Source of the DNA: Candidatus Phosphoribacter baldrii | Lineage (GTDB): Bacteria; Actinomycetota; Actinomycetes; Actinomycetales; Dermatophilaceae | Direction of reading: 5' to 3' | Assembly (NCBI GenBank): GCA_016704565.1 | Contig: JADIZV010000002.1 | Coordinates: forward strand, 1-64,000 | DNA: 64,000 nt | The notes under the pieces: model-generated | Databases searched by the model: none | Seen by the model: only the letters and a program-made list of their open reading frames with translations | What the model was told of the DNA's origin: nothing | Shown here: in pieces, positions 49,890 through 58,437 of the stretch | Numbering within the stretch: position 1 is the first letter of the stretch | How the letters are laid out: each line of letters starts with the position of its first letter | Made by a program: the position numbers and the translations under genes

Positions 49890-51625
49890 GCGGTCTGGCC
49901 GTCGGTTGGGGTCGACCCTTGGGGCCAGGAGCCTCGCACTGAGTCGTGCGCCAGCCTGCGCAGGCGCACACGATCCTCCTTGAGTTGGCCGCGGATCGGG
50001 ATGGCCCAGTCGTGATACACGTCGTCGGGCAACGGCACGCCCGTCCACAGGGACAGGGCTGCGTGGATGCGAGCGTCTGCTGGCCGAGCGCCGGCGCCGC
50101 CGGCGGCACTTCGCGCCAACGCACGGAAGGCGTTGACATCGACCCAGGCAGAACCCACCAACAGTCGTGAGCGGTCCCGGCGGACCAGGCTCGAGCCAAT
50201 AGCCGCATGCAACCGATGAAGGGCATTGCGCAGGTGTTTCGGCCCCGCGGTGGGGGTCGCCGCGGGCCAAAGCTGGTCGATCACCTGCTCAGACGGCACC
50301 CCGCTTGGATGGACTGCCACGAGCCGAAACAGCTCGCCCGGCTTTCCTGCTGGCACAGCCACGTCGTCGTCGCCGATCCGCAGGGTCGGGGTTCCGAACA
50401 GCTGAACGAGGAAGCGGTCCGGGCTGAGCAGTCGAGCCGCCACCTCGGATCCGGCGGCCGCGGCCAGCGGTGCCAGGAGCACGAGGGGCTCCGCCGCGCC
50501 GTCGCGGCGCAGCGCTGCCCCCGCTACACGAGCGCCTTGCTCGAGCGCTGCCGCCGCGACTCTCGGAACTTCCGCATATCGACCGGCCCGAAGCAACGCC
50601 AGGGCTCGCAACATCGTCAGGTGCCACTCAAGGCGTGGCTCCCAGGGGCCATCCTCATAAGGAAGCCGATCTAGCGCGTGCAAAGCAGCGATCGGGTCGC
50701 CGTGGACGGCGAGGATCTCGCACTGGGCGTGGAAGGGATCGACCAGACCCAGGGGGCGCGACAGGGCCTTGTCGAGCCACTGGAGGGCACCCGCGACATC
50801 CCCGACGCGGGACAGCAATTGCGCTCCCTCGGCAAGGAACCCCGTGCCTCCGACCGTGTCGATCCATGGATCGGCTGTGGCGGCGGCCTCCTTGAGCCAG
50901 CGAACCGTGCCGACCTGATCGCCTCGCGCGCTGGCTTCTTTGGCTCGACCCCAGGCGATGTAGTCCCACCCGAGCACGAAGTCATCCGGGCATAGTTCAC
51001 TGGCGCGGTCGAGGGCGGCGTCGACGGCGGCCCAGTCGCCCCGTTCGCACAGCACGTCGGCCAGGAAGGTCAACACCGTCACCTGACGATGAGGTGAGCG
51101 CAGCAGCGCGAGCCCTTCCCGCATGAGCGCCTCAGCGCGGTCATGGTCACCGGACATGTAGTAGCCGGCATACCCAAGCCAGGTGAGGGCGAACCCCGCC
51201 CATTCGTTCGAACCCAGGGCGCGGTAGCTGCGTATCGCGTCCTCCATGAGCCGTATGCCGCGCGACCGGCCGGCGTTATCCCCGCTCCACAGCTCCACCC
51301 GACCCAACGCCTCAAGGGCCCGAGCGCTGGCAAAGGGGTCAGTCGAGTGAGCCAGGACCTCGTCGGCGAGGTGACGGGCACGTTGGGCGTCGTTGGTGGC
51401 GGCGGCGTCGCAGGCGTGCTCCGACACCACCTGCCAGTGCAGGGCCGGATCGGAAGCGGCCCGTTCCAGCGCTCTCGCCCGGAGTTCCCGGCGTTGCTCG
51501 CGGCCGGCCGCGCGCGCCAGGTTCATCTGGACCGCTGGCGAGTCACTCGGCGGGTAGTCGTGCGCACACAGGTGTTCGACCTGTGGCCAGGAGCCCCCGA
51601 AATCGAGCAGTTCTCGCAACGCCAT
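49820..51625 (-). CDS. TPR regulator with C-terminal SARP-type DNA-binding domain
   Basis: About 601 residues if translation starts at ATG 51625, which is supported only weakly (CAAGGG very close). Residues about 30-390 are tetratricopeptide-like helical repeats (ARALEALGRVELWSG, GFALTWLGYAGYYMSGDHDRAEALMREGLALL). A winged helix of the OmpR/SARP type then begins (FLVQLFGTPTLRIGDDDV, GELFRLVAVHPSGVPSEQVIDQLWP, KHLRNALHRLHAAIGSSLVRRDRSRLLV), followed by a shortened BTAD-like end. This is the reverse of classical SARPs, where the DNA-binding domain comes first. A regulator of secondary metabolism or development is plausible, but no biosynthetic genes lie near. TAGCAT upstream (minus strand, near 51663-51668) may be its -10. 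Confidence 0.72.
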   Translation of the reverse strand: MALRELLDFGGSWPQVEHLCAHDYPPSDSPAVQMNLARAAGREQRRELRARALERAASDPALHWQVVSEHACDAAATNDAQRARHLADEVLAHSTDPFASARALEALGRVELWSGDNAGRSRGIRLMEDAIRSYRALGSNEWAGFALTWLGYAGYYMSGDHDRAEALMREGLALLRSPHRQVTVLTFLADVLCERGDWAAVDAALDRASELCPDDFVLGWDYIAWGRAKEASARGDQVGTVRWLKEAAATADPWIDTVGGTGFLAEGAQLLSRVGDVAGALQWLDKALSRPLGLVDPFHAQCEILAVHGDPIAALHALDRLPYEDGPWEPRLEWHLTMLRALALLRAGRYAEVPRVAAAALEQGARVAGAALRRDGAAEPLVLLAPLAAAAGSEVAARLLSPDRFLVQLFGTPTLRIGDDDVAVPAGKPGELFRLVAVHPSGVPSEQVIDQLWPAATPTAGPKHLRNALHRLHAAIGSSLVRRDRSRLLVGSAWVDVNAFRALARSAAGGAGARPADARIHAALSLWTGVPLPDDVYHDWAIPIRGQLKEDRVRLRRLAHDSVRGSWPQGSTPTDGQTAQSIRSRARSRMGDEWVRPPTDR

Positions 51626-51792
51626 CCCTTGTGCCGACGCGTGAGCGTGGTGAATGGGCCTCGATGCTAGCGCCGTGGGCTGCGGATCTGCGAGACGTCC
51701 GTGAGACGCACCTGGGCGATCATGAGGGGGCGTTGGTGACGGGGACGGCATACGGGAGGATGGACGGCGTGCGCGCGGCAGGGTGGACTGTG

Positions 51793-52605
51793 ATGACTGA
51801 GCAGACACTGATCGACCCGCGGCGCATGGACGTGATGTGGGTGCTCCTGGCGTTCGTGGGCACCAGCCTGGTGACCCGGATGATCACTCGGTACATTCGC
51901 CATCGAAGTCACCGTGCGGGCAACTCACCGGCTCCGGTTCCCGCCCGTCGTCAGGTGATCAAGGATGTGCGGCTGGCCGGGATCCACGTCCACCATCAGG
52001 TGTGGGGCATCCTGTTGGTCCTGCTGGTCGGGTTGCTGGCCTTCGGGTTCAGTCCGGAGGGCACCGCTCGGAGCCTGCTCGCTGCGGCGTTCGGCATCGG
52101 TGCCGCGCTTGCGCTGGACGAGTTCGCCATGTGGCTGCACCTCGACGATGTCTACTGGTCGGCCGAAGGGCGCAAGTCGATCAGCGCTCTCATGGTCGCG
52201 GCTGCCATCTGCGCCGTGGTCCTCGTCGGCGCCAACCCGTTGGGGATCGGGGATGACACCGACGGACTGGCGACGCCCTGGGCAGCCGCCATCGTGCTGG
52301 TCAATCTCGCGCTGGTCGCCGTGTGCATCTGGAAGGGCAAACTGCTCCTGGGACTGATCGGGCTGTTCTTCCCCTTCCTTGCGTTCGTCGGCGCTTGGCG
52401 GCTGGCCAAGCCCGAGTCACCATGGGGGAAGCGACGCTATGCACCTGGGTCAGCCAAGTTGGACCGGAGTCGGCAGCGTTTCGGAGAGCGCTACGAGCTC
52501 CGGTGGCGTCGCGTTCACGATGTTCTCGGCGGTGCGCCCTCGATCTCGGGCGACGCCATCGATGCAGTTCCCAACGAGGCCTCGCCCGGCGAAAGCAGCG
52601 TCTGA
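51793..52605 (+). CDS. Integral membrane protein, function unknown
   Basis: A 270-residue protein; ATG 51793 has a GCAGGGTGG-like ribosome site, and 51760 is an alternative. About six membrane helices: VMWVLLAFVGTSLVTRMI, VWGILLVLLVGLLAFGF, SLLAAAFGIGAALALDEFAMWL, LMVAAAICAVVLVGA, AAIVLVNLALVAVCIW and LLLGLIGLFFPFLAFVGAW. A conserved-looking cluster HVHHQVWG and DEFAMWLHLDDVYW puts His and acidic residues near the membrane, perhaps a metal or active site. The tail is basic and soluble. It is divergent from the TPR regulator and overlaps the next gene tail-to-tail by 91 bases. Confidence 0.7.
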   Translation: MTEQTLIDPRRMDVMWVLLAFVGTSLVTRMITRYIRHRSHRAGNSPAPVPARRQVIKDVRLAGIHVHHQVWGILLVLLVGLLAFGFSPEGTARSLLAAAFGIGAALALDEFAMWLHLDDVYWSAEGRKSISALMVAAAICAVVLVGANPLGIGDDTDGLATPWAAAIVLVNLALVAVCIWKGKLLLGLIGLFFPFLAFVGAWRLAKPESPWGKRRYAPGSAKLDRSRQRFGERYELRWRRVHDVLGGAPSISGDAIDAVPNEASPGESSV

Positions 52606-53789
52606 CCGGCCGTCAACAAGACAAGCCGTAGCGCGCAGGCCTGACGGATGATGACCACGGCAGCGTCGGTCGCGTCCTGGCGCAGTCGTGCATCGGTCGC
52701 GGACACCAACATGTAGTTGAACCCGGAGAAGGTCGCAAGGAAGCCTGCGACCCGCAGTTGCTGCCAGCACACGATGTGCTCAGCGCGTCCAATCCGCAGC
52801 GAGAACAACACGGACGGGTCGGTCTTGGTCCAGGCCAGCACGGTGTCCGGACCGATCACGATGAATCCGAGGATGACGAACACCGAGAACACGGCCGCGG
52901 CCAGGACCGAGGCGGTGGCGAGGCGGGACAAGACGGCGACCAGGCGCAGGTTGAACGTCTGACGCCCCCGTAGCGAGCAGTGTGCCGGTGTCTTGAGTCG
53001 AGCGGCGGGGTCGCCCTCGACCGGTGTGCCCCGCAGCGCTTCCTCGAGGTCGGATGTGGTGGCGAAGGTCGACAGGGCGGCCAGGTCGAACTGCTTCTGG
53101 CTTCCCACGAACAAGCCGCCGCAGGTGAGCAGGAACCCGAGCAACGCGGCATACGAGAGACCGTCGACGTTCGCGATGCCGGCCCAGACGCCGGGGTTGA
53201 GGAAGAAGAAGAACACGAAGCCGAGCAGCACGGGGATGACGGTTGCAAGGGTGCCGCCGGTGCGGGATACCGCGCCGAGCAACTCGCGCACCAGCAGGCT
53301 CACCAGGGAGCCCAGCCCTGAGACGACGACGAGATAGACCGCCGCGAGGATGAGGAACAGCAAGATCGCGGATGTCAGGGCGAACACCGCCCGCCACATC
53401 CCGTCGGGCATGTCTGGAACGCCGTCTTCGAGGGCGAAGGCGATCCGCGGTGAGAAGAGCGCGAGCGCACTGGGCACGCCGACGAAGGCCAGCGCCTCGA
53501 TCCAGCCGATCCGTGCGACGGGCGCGAACGGTCGACGTCGACGGGCGAGGTTTGCCAAGACCCAGGTGACGACGATGGTCCCGATCGCGATGAGGGCGCC
53601 CGGCAGGAGGGGGACCCCCAGCAGGTCAGGCACGCCCCAGAGCATGATGACGAGGAAGATGACAACCAGCGCCGGGGCAGCGCGTACCCCCGCCGTGGAC
53701 TCGACTCCGGTGCCGTCGAGAAGGGTGACCAAACCGCGTTGTCGGAACCACCGTTCGGTCGTCATGGACCCGATGACGGGTAGTGGCAC
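52515..53789 (-). CDS. Multi-helix membrane protein, function unknown
   Basis: A 424-residue protein from GTG 53789, preceded by GGAGGG at 5 bases; ATG 53765 is an internal alternative. It has about eight hydrophobic segments, including APALVVIFLVIMLWGVPDLL, ALIAIGTIVVTWVLANL, AILLFLILAAVYLVVVSGLG and LATVIPVLLGFVFFFFLNP. A soluble linker follows (SDLEEALRGTPVEGDPAARLKTP), then further helices. I do not recognise the family. It lies 18 bases after the CPBP protease gene on the same strand, so the two probably share a transcript. Confidence 0.65.
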   Translation of the reverse strand: MPLPVIGSMTTERWFRQRGLVTLLDGTGVESTAGVRAAPALVVIFLVIMLWGVPDLLGVPLLPGALIAIGTIVVTWVLANLARRRRPFAPVARIGWIEALAFVGVPSALALFSPRIAFALEDGVPDMPDGMWRAVFALTSAILLFLILAAVYLVVVSGLGSLVSLLVRELLGAVSRTGGTLATVIPVLLGFVFFFFLNPGVWAGIANVDGLSYAALLGFLLTCGGLFVGSQKQFDLAALSTFATTSDLEEALRGTPVEGDPAARLKTPAHCSLRGRQTFNLRLVAVLSRLATASVLAAAVFSVFVILGFIVIGPDTVLAWTKTDPSVLFSLRIGRAEHIVCWQQLRVAGFLATFSGFNYMLVSATDARLRQDATDAAVVIIRQACALRLVLLTAGQTLLSPGEASLGTASMASPEIEGAPPRTS

Positions 53790-53806
53790 GGCACCCTCCG
53801 AGTGGC

Positions 53807-54634
53807 TTAGCGTTGCGGCAGTCCCTGGACAGGGTAGATGTCGCCGCGCGTCCATCGGCGCACGACGCGGAACGTCTGCACGACGCCGAGCACCCCGAGT
53901 GCCGAGGCCAGGACACTCACCGCGTTCGCGGAAGCACCCAAGGTCTGCAGATAGATGTTGAGGAAGGCGGCGCTGTCCCACACGGCGTGGAGAAGGATCG
54001 GCAGCAGCAACGAACGGGTCCCCATCGCAGCGAGGAGGAACAGGGTCCCGAGGATGCACGTGAAGGTGACCTGGATCAGCGTCTGGCCGATCGGGGCACC
54101 ACCGAGGACGTTGATGCCGTGCACCACGCCGAAGCACAGGCTGGACACCAGCACGCCCCCGCCGATCCCCAGGGCCCGGACGAGCGCGACCAACAGCAGG
54201 CCCCGGAAAAGCACCTCCTCGACGAACCCGACCAGCAGCGAGGTGGTGACCGTTCGCCCCACGAGGACCGCGTCGATCGCCGCCGACCGCGGCAGGCTGG
54301 CGTAGGTGAGGGCCGCGGAGAGGACGGCCAGCCCCACGGCGAGCAGGGGCAGGACGAGCCATGATCGCGTCCGCCCTTCGCCGCGACGCCAGCCCAGTTG
54401 GCCCCGGTCCGGGACGGTGAGAAGGACGAAGGCGACGACCAGGGCAGCGACGATCTCGACCGGAAGGTGTGCCGAGCCGAAGCGCGGCGAGTCGTACTTC
54501 TCGGGGTTGATCCGCATCCCCACGACAAGGATGCCGACGACGGCGAAGAAGACCCCGGCAATCTTCCCAGGGGAGTTGAGCAACCTCCCCAGCCCATTGG
54601 TGGCGCTGCCTCGGTTGGTCTCTGCTTCGGACAT
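53807..54634 (-). CDS. CPBP-family intramembrane glutamic endopeptidase
   Basis: A 275-residue membrane protein. ATG 54634 follows GGAGG at 6 bases. It has the family motifs EExxxR in LVGFVEEVLFRGLLL, a His in LCFGVVHGINVLGG, and a third conserved position in PILLHAVWDSAAF. CPBP proteins (Rce1/Abi) cleave within the membrane; bacterial members process prenylated peptides or give bacteriocin self-immunity. No bacteriocin gene is visible. It is probably co-transcribed with the downstream membrane protein. Confidence 0.86.
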   Translation of the reverse strand: MSEAETNRGSATNGLGRLLNSPGKIAGVFFAVVGILVVGMRINPEKYDSPRFGSAHLPVEIVAALVVAFVLLTVPDRGQLGWRRGEGRTRSWLVLPLLAVGLAVLSAALTYASLPRSAAIDAVLVGRTVTTSLLVGFVEEVLFRGLLLVALVRALGIGGGVLVSSLCFGVVHGINVLGGAPIGQTLIQVTFTCILGTLFLLAAMGTRSLLLPILLHAVWDSAAFLNIYLQTLGASANAVSVLASALGVLGVVQTFRVVRRWTRGDIYPVQGLPQR

Positions 54635-54798
54635 CTCTGCCTCCGTTTCGTGCGTGGCCGCCTGTCGTGCCGGGGAGTGGCACACCACCGGCGAGCGGCC
54701 GCATGCCGCGTGGTCACATCATCGGGAGGGCGCGTCTCACGCTTGTCTCATCAGCGACGCATCGCTCCGCGGGCGGTCAGCTTTGACTGGCGGGGGGC

Positions 54799-55593
54799 TC
54801 AGCCCTCGCTGAGGACATGACGCAGGTAGCGCTCAGGAGCGGCGAGAAACCTGCGGTAGTGGTCGACGACGGCGAGGTGGTCCCACTCGGCCGGGTGGAG
54901 GCCGCTCTCGTCGAGTTGCAGGATCCGCGCCCCTGGTAGGGCGGCGATGACGGGCGAGTGGGTGGCGACGAGGACCTGCGCCCCCCGGCGTTTCCCAAGC
55001 TGCGCCAAGTGGCCCACGAGGGTGAGCTGGGCCTCGAACGCGAGCCCCGCCTCCGGCTCGTCCATGACGAAGAACCCTTCCCCCGCAAAGCGATTCGTCG
55101 TCATCAGCGCCTGGAACGACTCCCCGTGGCTGAACCGGTGGAACACTGGGTCCCGGGTGTAGGAGTCGCGGGCCGTCGCGTCGAGATAGCCCATCAGCCC
55201 GTGCATCGTCTCGGCTCGCACGAAGTAGCCCCACCGACTGCCGCCCGGCCCCCGGACGATCTGCAGCGCCTCGTGCAGCGGCGACTCACTGACATAGCTG
55301 CGATGTTGCGCCCCCGTCGACCCGCCTTCGGGTGCTAACCCGAACGCCATAGCGATGCCTTCGACGAGCGTCGACTTGCCGCTGCCGTTGGCCCCCACGA
55401 GCACCGTCACCGGCCCGAGGTCCAGCCCTTCGCGCAACACCTGCGCGATCGGTGCCAGGGTTGCTGGCCAGGCTTCCGCGGGCAGGTCGGCGTCCGCTCG
55501 CCGCTGCACTCGACGGACCGGCAGCGGCGGGAACGGGTCGGCAGCCGCGCGACGAGGGCGGGAGGGCGGCATACCGGAGCGCTTGGTCACCAC
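54799..55593 (-). CDS. AAA ATPase (ABC/SMC-like, single domain)
   Basis: About 264 residues from GTG 55593, chosen for TACCGT 6 bases upstream; GTG 55590 or ATG 55572 are possible. It has Walker A VLVGANGSGKST, an ABC-type signature RFSHGESFQAL, Walker B GFFVMDEPEAGL and a His switch in LVATHSPVI. The pattern is of stand-alone ATPases resembling the head domain of OLD or ABC proteins. The role is unknown. No nuclease partner is adjacent, so a defence function is not supported. A perfect 12-base inverted repeat of the genome motif surrounds the start region. Confidence 0.75.
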   Translation of the reverse strand: MVTKRSGMPPSRPRRAAADPFPPLPVRRVQRRADADLPAEAWPATLAPIAQVLREGLDLGPVTVLVGANGSGKSTLVEGIAMAFGLAPEGGSTGAQHRSYVSESPLHEALQIVRGPGGSRWGYFVRAETMHGLMGYLDATARDSYTRDPVFHRFSHGESFQALMTTNRFAGEGFFVMDEPEAGLAFEAQLTLVGHLAQLGKRRGAQVLVATHSPVIAALPGARILQLDESGLHPAEWDHLAVVDHYRRFLAAPERYLRHVLSEG

Positions 55594-55613
55594 GCGGCCA
55601 CGGTATGCCGCCC
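55564..55613. repeat. Perfect 12-base inverted repeat of the genome motif around the ATPase start
   Basis: GGGCGGCATACC (55564-55575) and GGTATGCCGCCC (55602-55613) are exact complements separated by 26 bases. The arms contain the -10 box and one of the candidate start codons of the ATPase gene. Confidence 0.8.
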
Positions 55614-55635
55614 CGCTGACACCCGCAGGAAACGG

Positions 55636-55680
55636 CGACGGGCCGCCCCACCCCGGTGACCCGGGGGAGGCGGCCCGTCG
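55636..55680. terminator. Terminator of the M43 protease gene
   Basis: CGACGGGCCGCC (55636-55647) pairs with GGCGGCCCGTCG (55669-55680), with an inner CCCCGG/CCGGGG stem. It lies just beyond the protease stop at 55716. It resembles the hairpin after lsr2 at 59359-59394. Confidence 0.85.
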
Positions 55681-55715
55681 ATCCGAACCGGCTGGCTCGT
55701 CAGGCCGTCCTGAGG

Positions 55716-56663
55716 TCAGGCCGCTCGATAGGTGGACCACTGAGCGACCATCCGCGAGGACTGGCCGGATGTGAACTGGAACATGCACGAGTCGTCGGTG
55801 TAGTCCATGAAGTTGGTGATCGGGTCGAGGCCGGGCTTGGTGCGGCAAGTGTCACGCCCGGTCGGGCATCCGTAGGCGGCCGACTTCTCGGCCGCGGTGT
55901 CCGAGACCTGGTCGCCGCTGCCGTTACAACCGCCCTGGAAGGTGTGGTAGAGCCCGAGCCAGTGCCCGATCTCGTGGGTCGCGGTGTCGCCGAGGTTGTA
56001 GGGCGAGGCGGTCCCGCCGGGCAACGACTGGTCGAGCAGCACGACGCCGTCCATGGGGTCGACGGTCGCCTTCGGGAACGTGGCCCAGCCGAGCAGCCCG
56101 CCGCCGAGGTTTGCGGTGTAGATGTTGAGAGCGGCCTTGCCCCCTTGGTGCAGGGTGTTCTTCATGTCCTTCTCGGCCGTCGAACCGTAGCTGAGGTTGT
56201 ACCAGGCGGCGTTGTTCGTCGAGTCCTGGCCGATGATCGTGAAGGCGAACCCAGAGCCGGCATAGGCGGCGTTGAGGACCGAGATCTGGTTGTTGATCTG
56301 GGTCTGGGACATCACGCCGAGGGAGCCGTTGGTGATCTGGTGCCAGTAGACGCCGACGGTGGTGGTGGTTCCGACCGCCGCCGTCGCCTGCGGCAATACC
56401 GAGGCTGACGACGTGGCCCTCAGTCGCGCCTGGAAGTCGTTCTCCCGGGCGGCTACCTCGGTTGCGCTCAGTTCGTGGGGGTCGAACCGGTTGCCGCCGG
56501 CGGCGCCACGAGCAGCGTTGACTGAATCCGTGTGCTCGACGCACGCCTGGACGTCGGCGCCGTCGAGCGCCGGCGCGGCCACCGCAGCGGCGGGGGTGCC
56601 CATGCCGAGCGCGGCGAGAGCGCCCATGGCAGGCACGAAGATGAGGGCTTTGCGCAAGGTCAT
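55716..56663 (-). CDS. Secreted M43 (pappalysin-like) zinc metalloprotease
   Basis: A 315-residue exported protease. Signal peptide (ALIFVPAMGALAALGMGTPAAAVA), then a propeptide-like segment (RFDPHELSATEVAARENDF), then the catalytic domain with zinc site HEIGHWLGLYHTF and Met-turn NFMDYTDDSCMFQFT. Four or more cysteines in the C-terminal third could form disulfides (GGCNGSGD, GCPTGRDTC, DDSCM). The ribosome site is AAAGGA, about 12 bases before ATG. It is secreted and probably degrades host or environmental proteins. Confidence 0.9.
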   Translation of the reverse strand: MTLRKALIFVPAMGALAALGMGTPAAAVAAPALDGADVQACVEHTDSVNAARGAAGGNRFDPHELSATEVAARENDFQARLRATSSASVLPQATAAVGTTTTVGVYWHQITNGSLGVMSQTQINNQISVLNAAYAGSGFAFTIIGQDSTNNAAWYNLSYGSTAEKDMKNTLHQGGKAALNIYTANLGGGLLGWATFPKATVDPMDGVVLLDQSLPGGTASPYNLGDTATHEIGHWLGLYHTFQGGCNGSGDQVSDTAAEKSAAYGCPTGRDTCRTKPGLDPITNFMDYTDDSCMFQFTSGQSSRMVAQWSTYRAA

Positions 56664-56890
56664 CGATCGACCGTCCTTTGCATCGGGTCAGACAGCATGA
56701 GATCGGGCACGGGTCTCGATCGCACAGGGGGCGAGGAGACGGTATGCCGTGCGCCCCCCGCCGTAGTCCACCGAACGGTCAGTTCTCGGTCAAGAAAGAG
56801 TCAGGAACACGGGGGTTTGCCCGGAATCTTCTTCGCCGAGTCGCCCTTGCGGCGGGCGAATGTCCGTCAAGGGGCCCAGGCGAGACTCGA

Positions 56891-56902
56891 TACCCTGGGT
56901 CG
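56891..56902 (+). promoter_or_regulatory. Leaderless -10 box of lysS
   Basis: TACCCT (56891-56896), 6 bases, then GTG 56903. Confidence 0.6.
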
Positions 56903-58435
56903 GTGACCAGCGCGCCCTCCGATCAGACCGGATCCCTCGACCCAGCGGCCGAGCCGACCGAGGTCGACGACCTCCCCGAGCAGTTGCGGGTGCGTCGGGA
57001 GAAGCGCGAGCGGCTCATCGCCAGTGGGCACGCGGCATACCCGGTGTGGGTGGACCGGACCCACAGCCTCGGTGACATCCGCCGCGATTGGGCGCACCTG
57101 GAGGCGGGCCAAGAGACCGACGCGACCGTGCGGACTGCGGGGCGGGTCATGTATGTCCGCAACACCGGCAAGCTGTGCTTCGCGACGTTGCAGGAGGGGG
57201 AGGGCACCCGGTTGCAGGTCATGGTGAGCCTCGCCGAGGTGGGCGAGGCGGCGCTGGCCGACTGGAAGGCCCTGGTCGACCTCGGTGATCACGTGGCGGT
57301 CGAGGGTCGCGTCGTGAGCAGCAAGCGCGGGGAACTGTCCGTCATGGCGACCTCGTGGCAGATGGCGTCAAAGGCGTTGCGCCCCATGCCGACGCTGCAC
57401 AAGGACCTCTCCGAGGAGACCCGAGTCCGGCAGCGGTATGCCGATCTGGTGGTCCGCCAGGAGGCCCGCGACATGGTGAGACTGCGCGGTCGAGCGACCC
57501 GGGCGATCCGCGAGGTGCTGCACGATCAGGGCTATCTGGAGATCGAGACCCCCGTCCTGCAACTCATCCACGGCGGCGCTGCGGCCCGGCCGTTCCACAC
57601 CCACCTCAACGCCTTCGACCAACGGATGACCCTGCGGATCGCGCTCGAGCTCAACCTCAAGAAGGCCGTCGTCGGCGGGATCGACCGGGTCTATGAGATG
57701 GGACGCATCTTCCGCAACGAGGGGATCGACGCCACCCACTCGGCCGAGTTCACCATGCTGGAGGCTTACCAGGCATACGGCGACCAGACCACCATCGCCG
57801 GCTTGATCCGGGACCTCTACCTCGGCGTGGCCGACGCATTGGGCAGTCGGGTCGTCCAGACGCCCCGCGGCGAGGTCGACCTCGGCGGCGAATGGCGCTG
57901 GCTGCCGGTCTACGACGCGGTCAGCGAGGCGGTCGGGGAGGAAGTCACCCTCGCCACGCCGCTGGAGACATTGCGCCGGTATGCCGCCGCCCGCGACCTT
58001 GCGCTCGACCCCGCGTGGGGGGCGGACAAGGTAGTGCTGGAGTTGCTGTCCGAGCTGGTCGAGCCGCACGTCGTCCAACCGACGTTCTTCTGCGACTACC
58101 CAGCCATCGCTCAGCCGCTGGCGCGGCCGCATCGGTCGCAGCCGGGGCTCATCGAGGCATGGGACCTCATCATCGCCGGGGTCGAGCGGGGCACGGGCTT
58201 CTCCGAGCTCATCGATCCGGTGATCCAGCGGGACGTCCTCACCGCCCAGTCGCTGCTGGCCGCTGGCGGGGACCCCGAGGCCATGCAGTTGGACGAGGAC
58301 TTCCTGCGTGCCCTGGAGTTCGGAGCCCCACCGATGGGTGGGCTGGGCCTGGGCATCGACCGCCTCGTCATGCTCTTCACCGGGGCGTCCATCCGCGAAA
58401 CGATCCTCTTTCCCCTGCTCAAGCCCGAGGACTAG
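56903..58435 (+). CDS. lysS: Lysyl-tRNA synthetase, class II
   Basis: A 510-residue synthetase: N-terminal anticodon-binding OB fold (about 60-170), then the class II core. Motif 2 is FRNEGIDATHSAEFTMLEAY and motif 3 is GLGLGIDRLVMLFTG. In the lysine-site segment, the usual (Y/F)LRIAPEL(Y/F)LK reads TLRIALELNLKKAVVGG, losing the Pro. GTG 56903 is supported by the -10 box 6 bases upstream. Gene order lysS, small membrane protein, lsr2 is typical of actinobacteria. Confidence 0.93.
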   Translation: MTSAPSDQTGSLDPAAEPTEVDDLPEQLRVRREKRERLIASGHAAYPVWVDRTHSLGDIRRDWAHLEAGQETDATVRTAGRVMYVRNTGKLCFATLQEGEGTRLQVMVSLAEVGEAALADWKALVDLGDHVAVEGRVVSSKRGELSVMATSWQMASKALRPMPTLHKDLSEETRVRQRYADLVVRQEARDMVRLRGRATRAIREVLHDQGYLEIETPVLQLIHGGAAARPFHTHLNAFDQRMTLRIALELNLKKAVVGGIDRVYEMGRIFRNEGIDATHSAEFTMLEAYQAYGDQTTIAGLIRDLYLGVADALGSRVVQTPRGEVDLGGEWRWLPVYDAVSEAVGEEVTLATPLETLRRYAAARDLALDPAWGADKVVLELLSELVEPHVVQPTFFCDYPAIAQPLARPHRSQPGLIEAWDLIIAGVERGTGFSELIDPVIQRDVLTAQSLLAAGGDPEAMQLDEDFLRALEFGAPPMGGLGLGIDRLVMLFTGASIRETILFPLLKPED

Positions 58436-58437
58436 TC

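Noticed and set aside
54799..56663. A phage-defence or toxin-antitoxin system built from the ATPase, CPBP protease and M43 protease
   Set aside because: The genes are not a known combination, have separate promoters or terminators, and lack nuclease or toxin domains.
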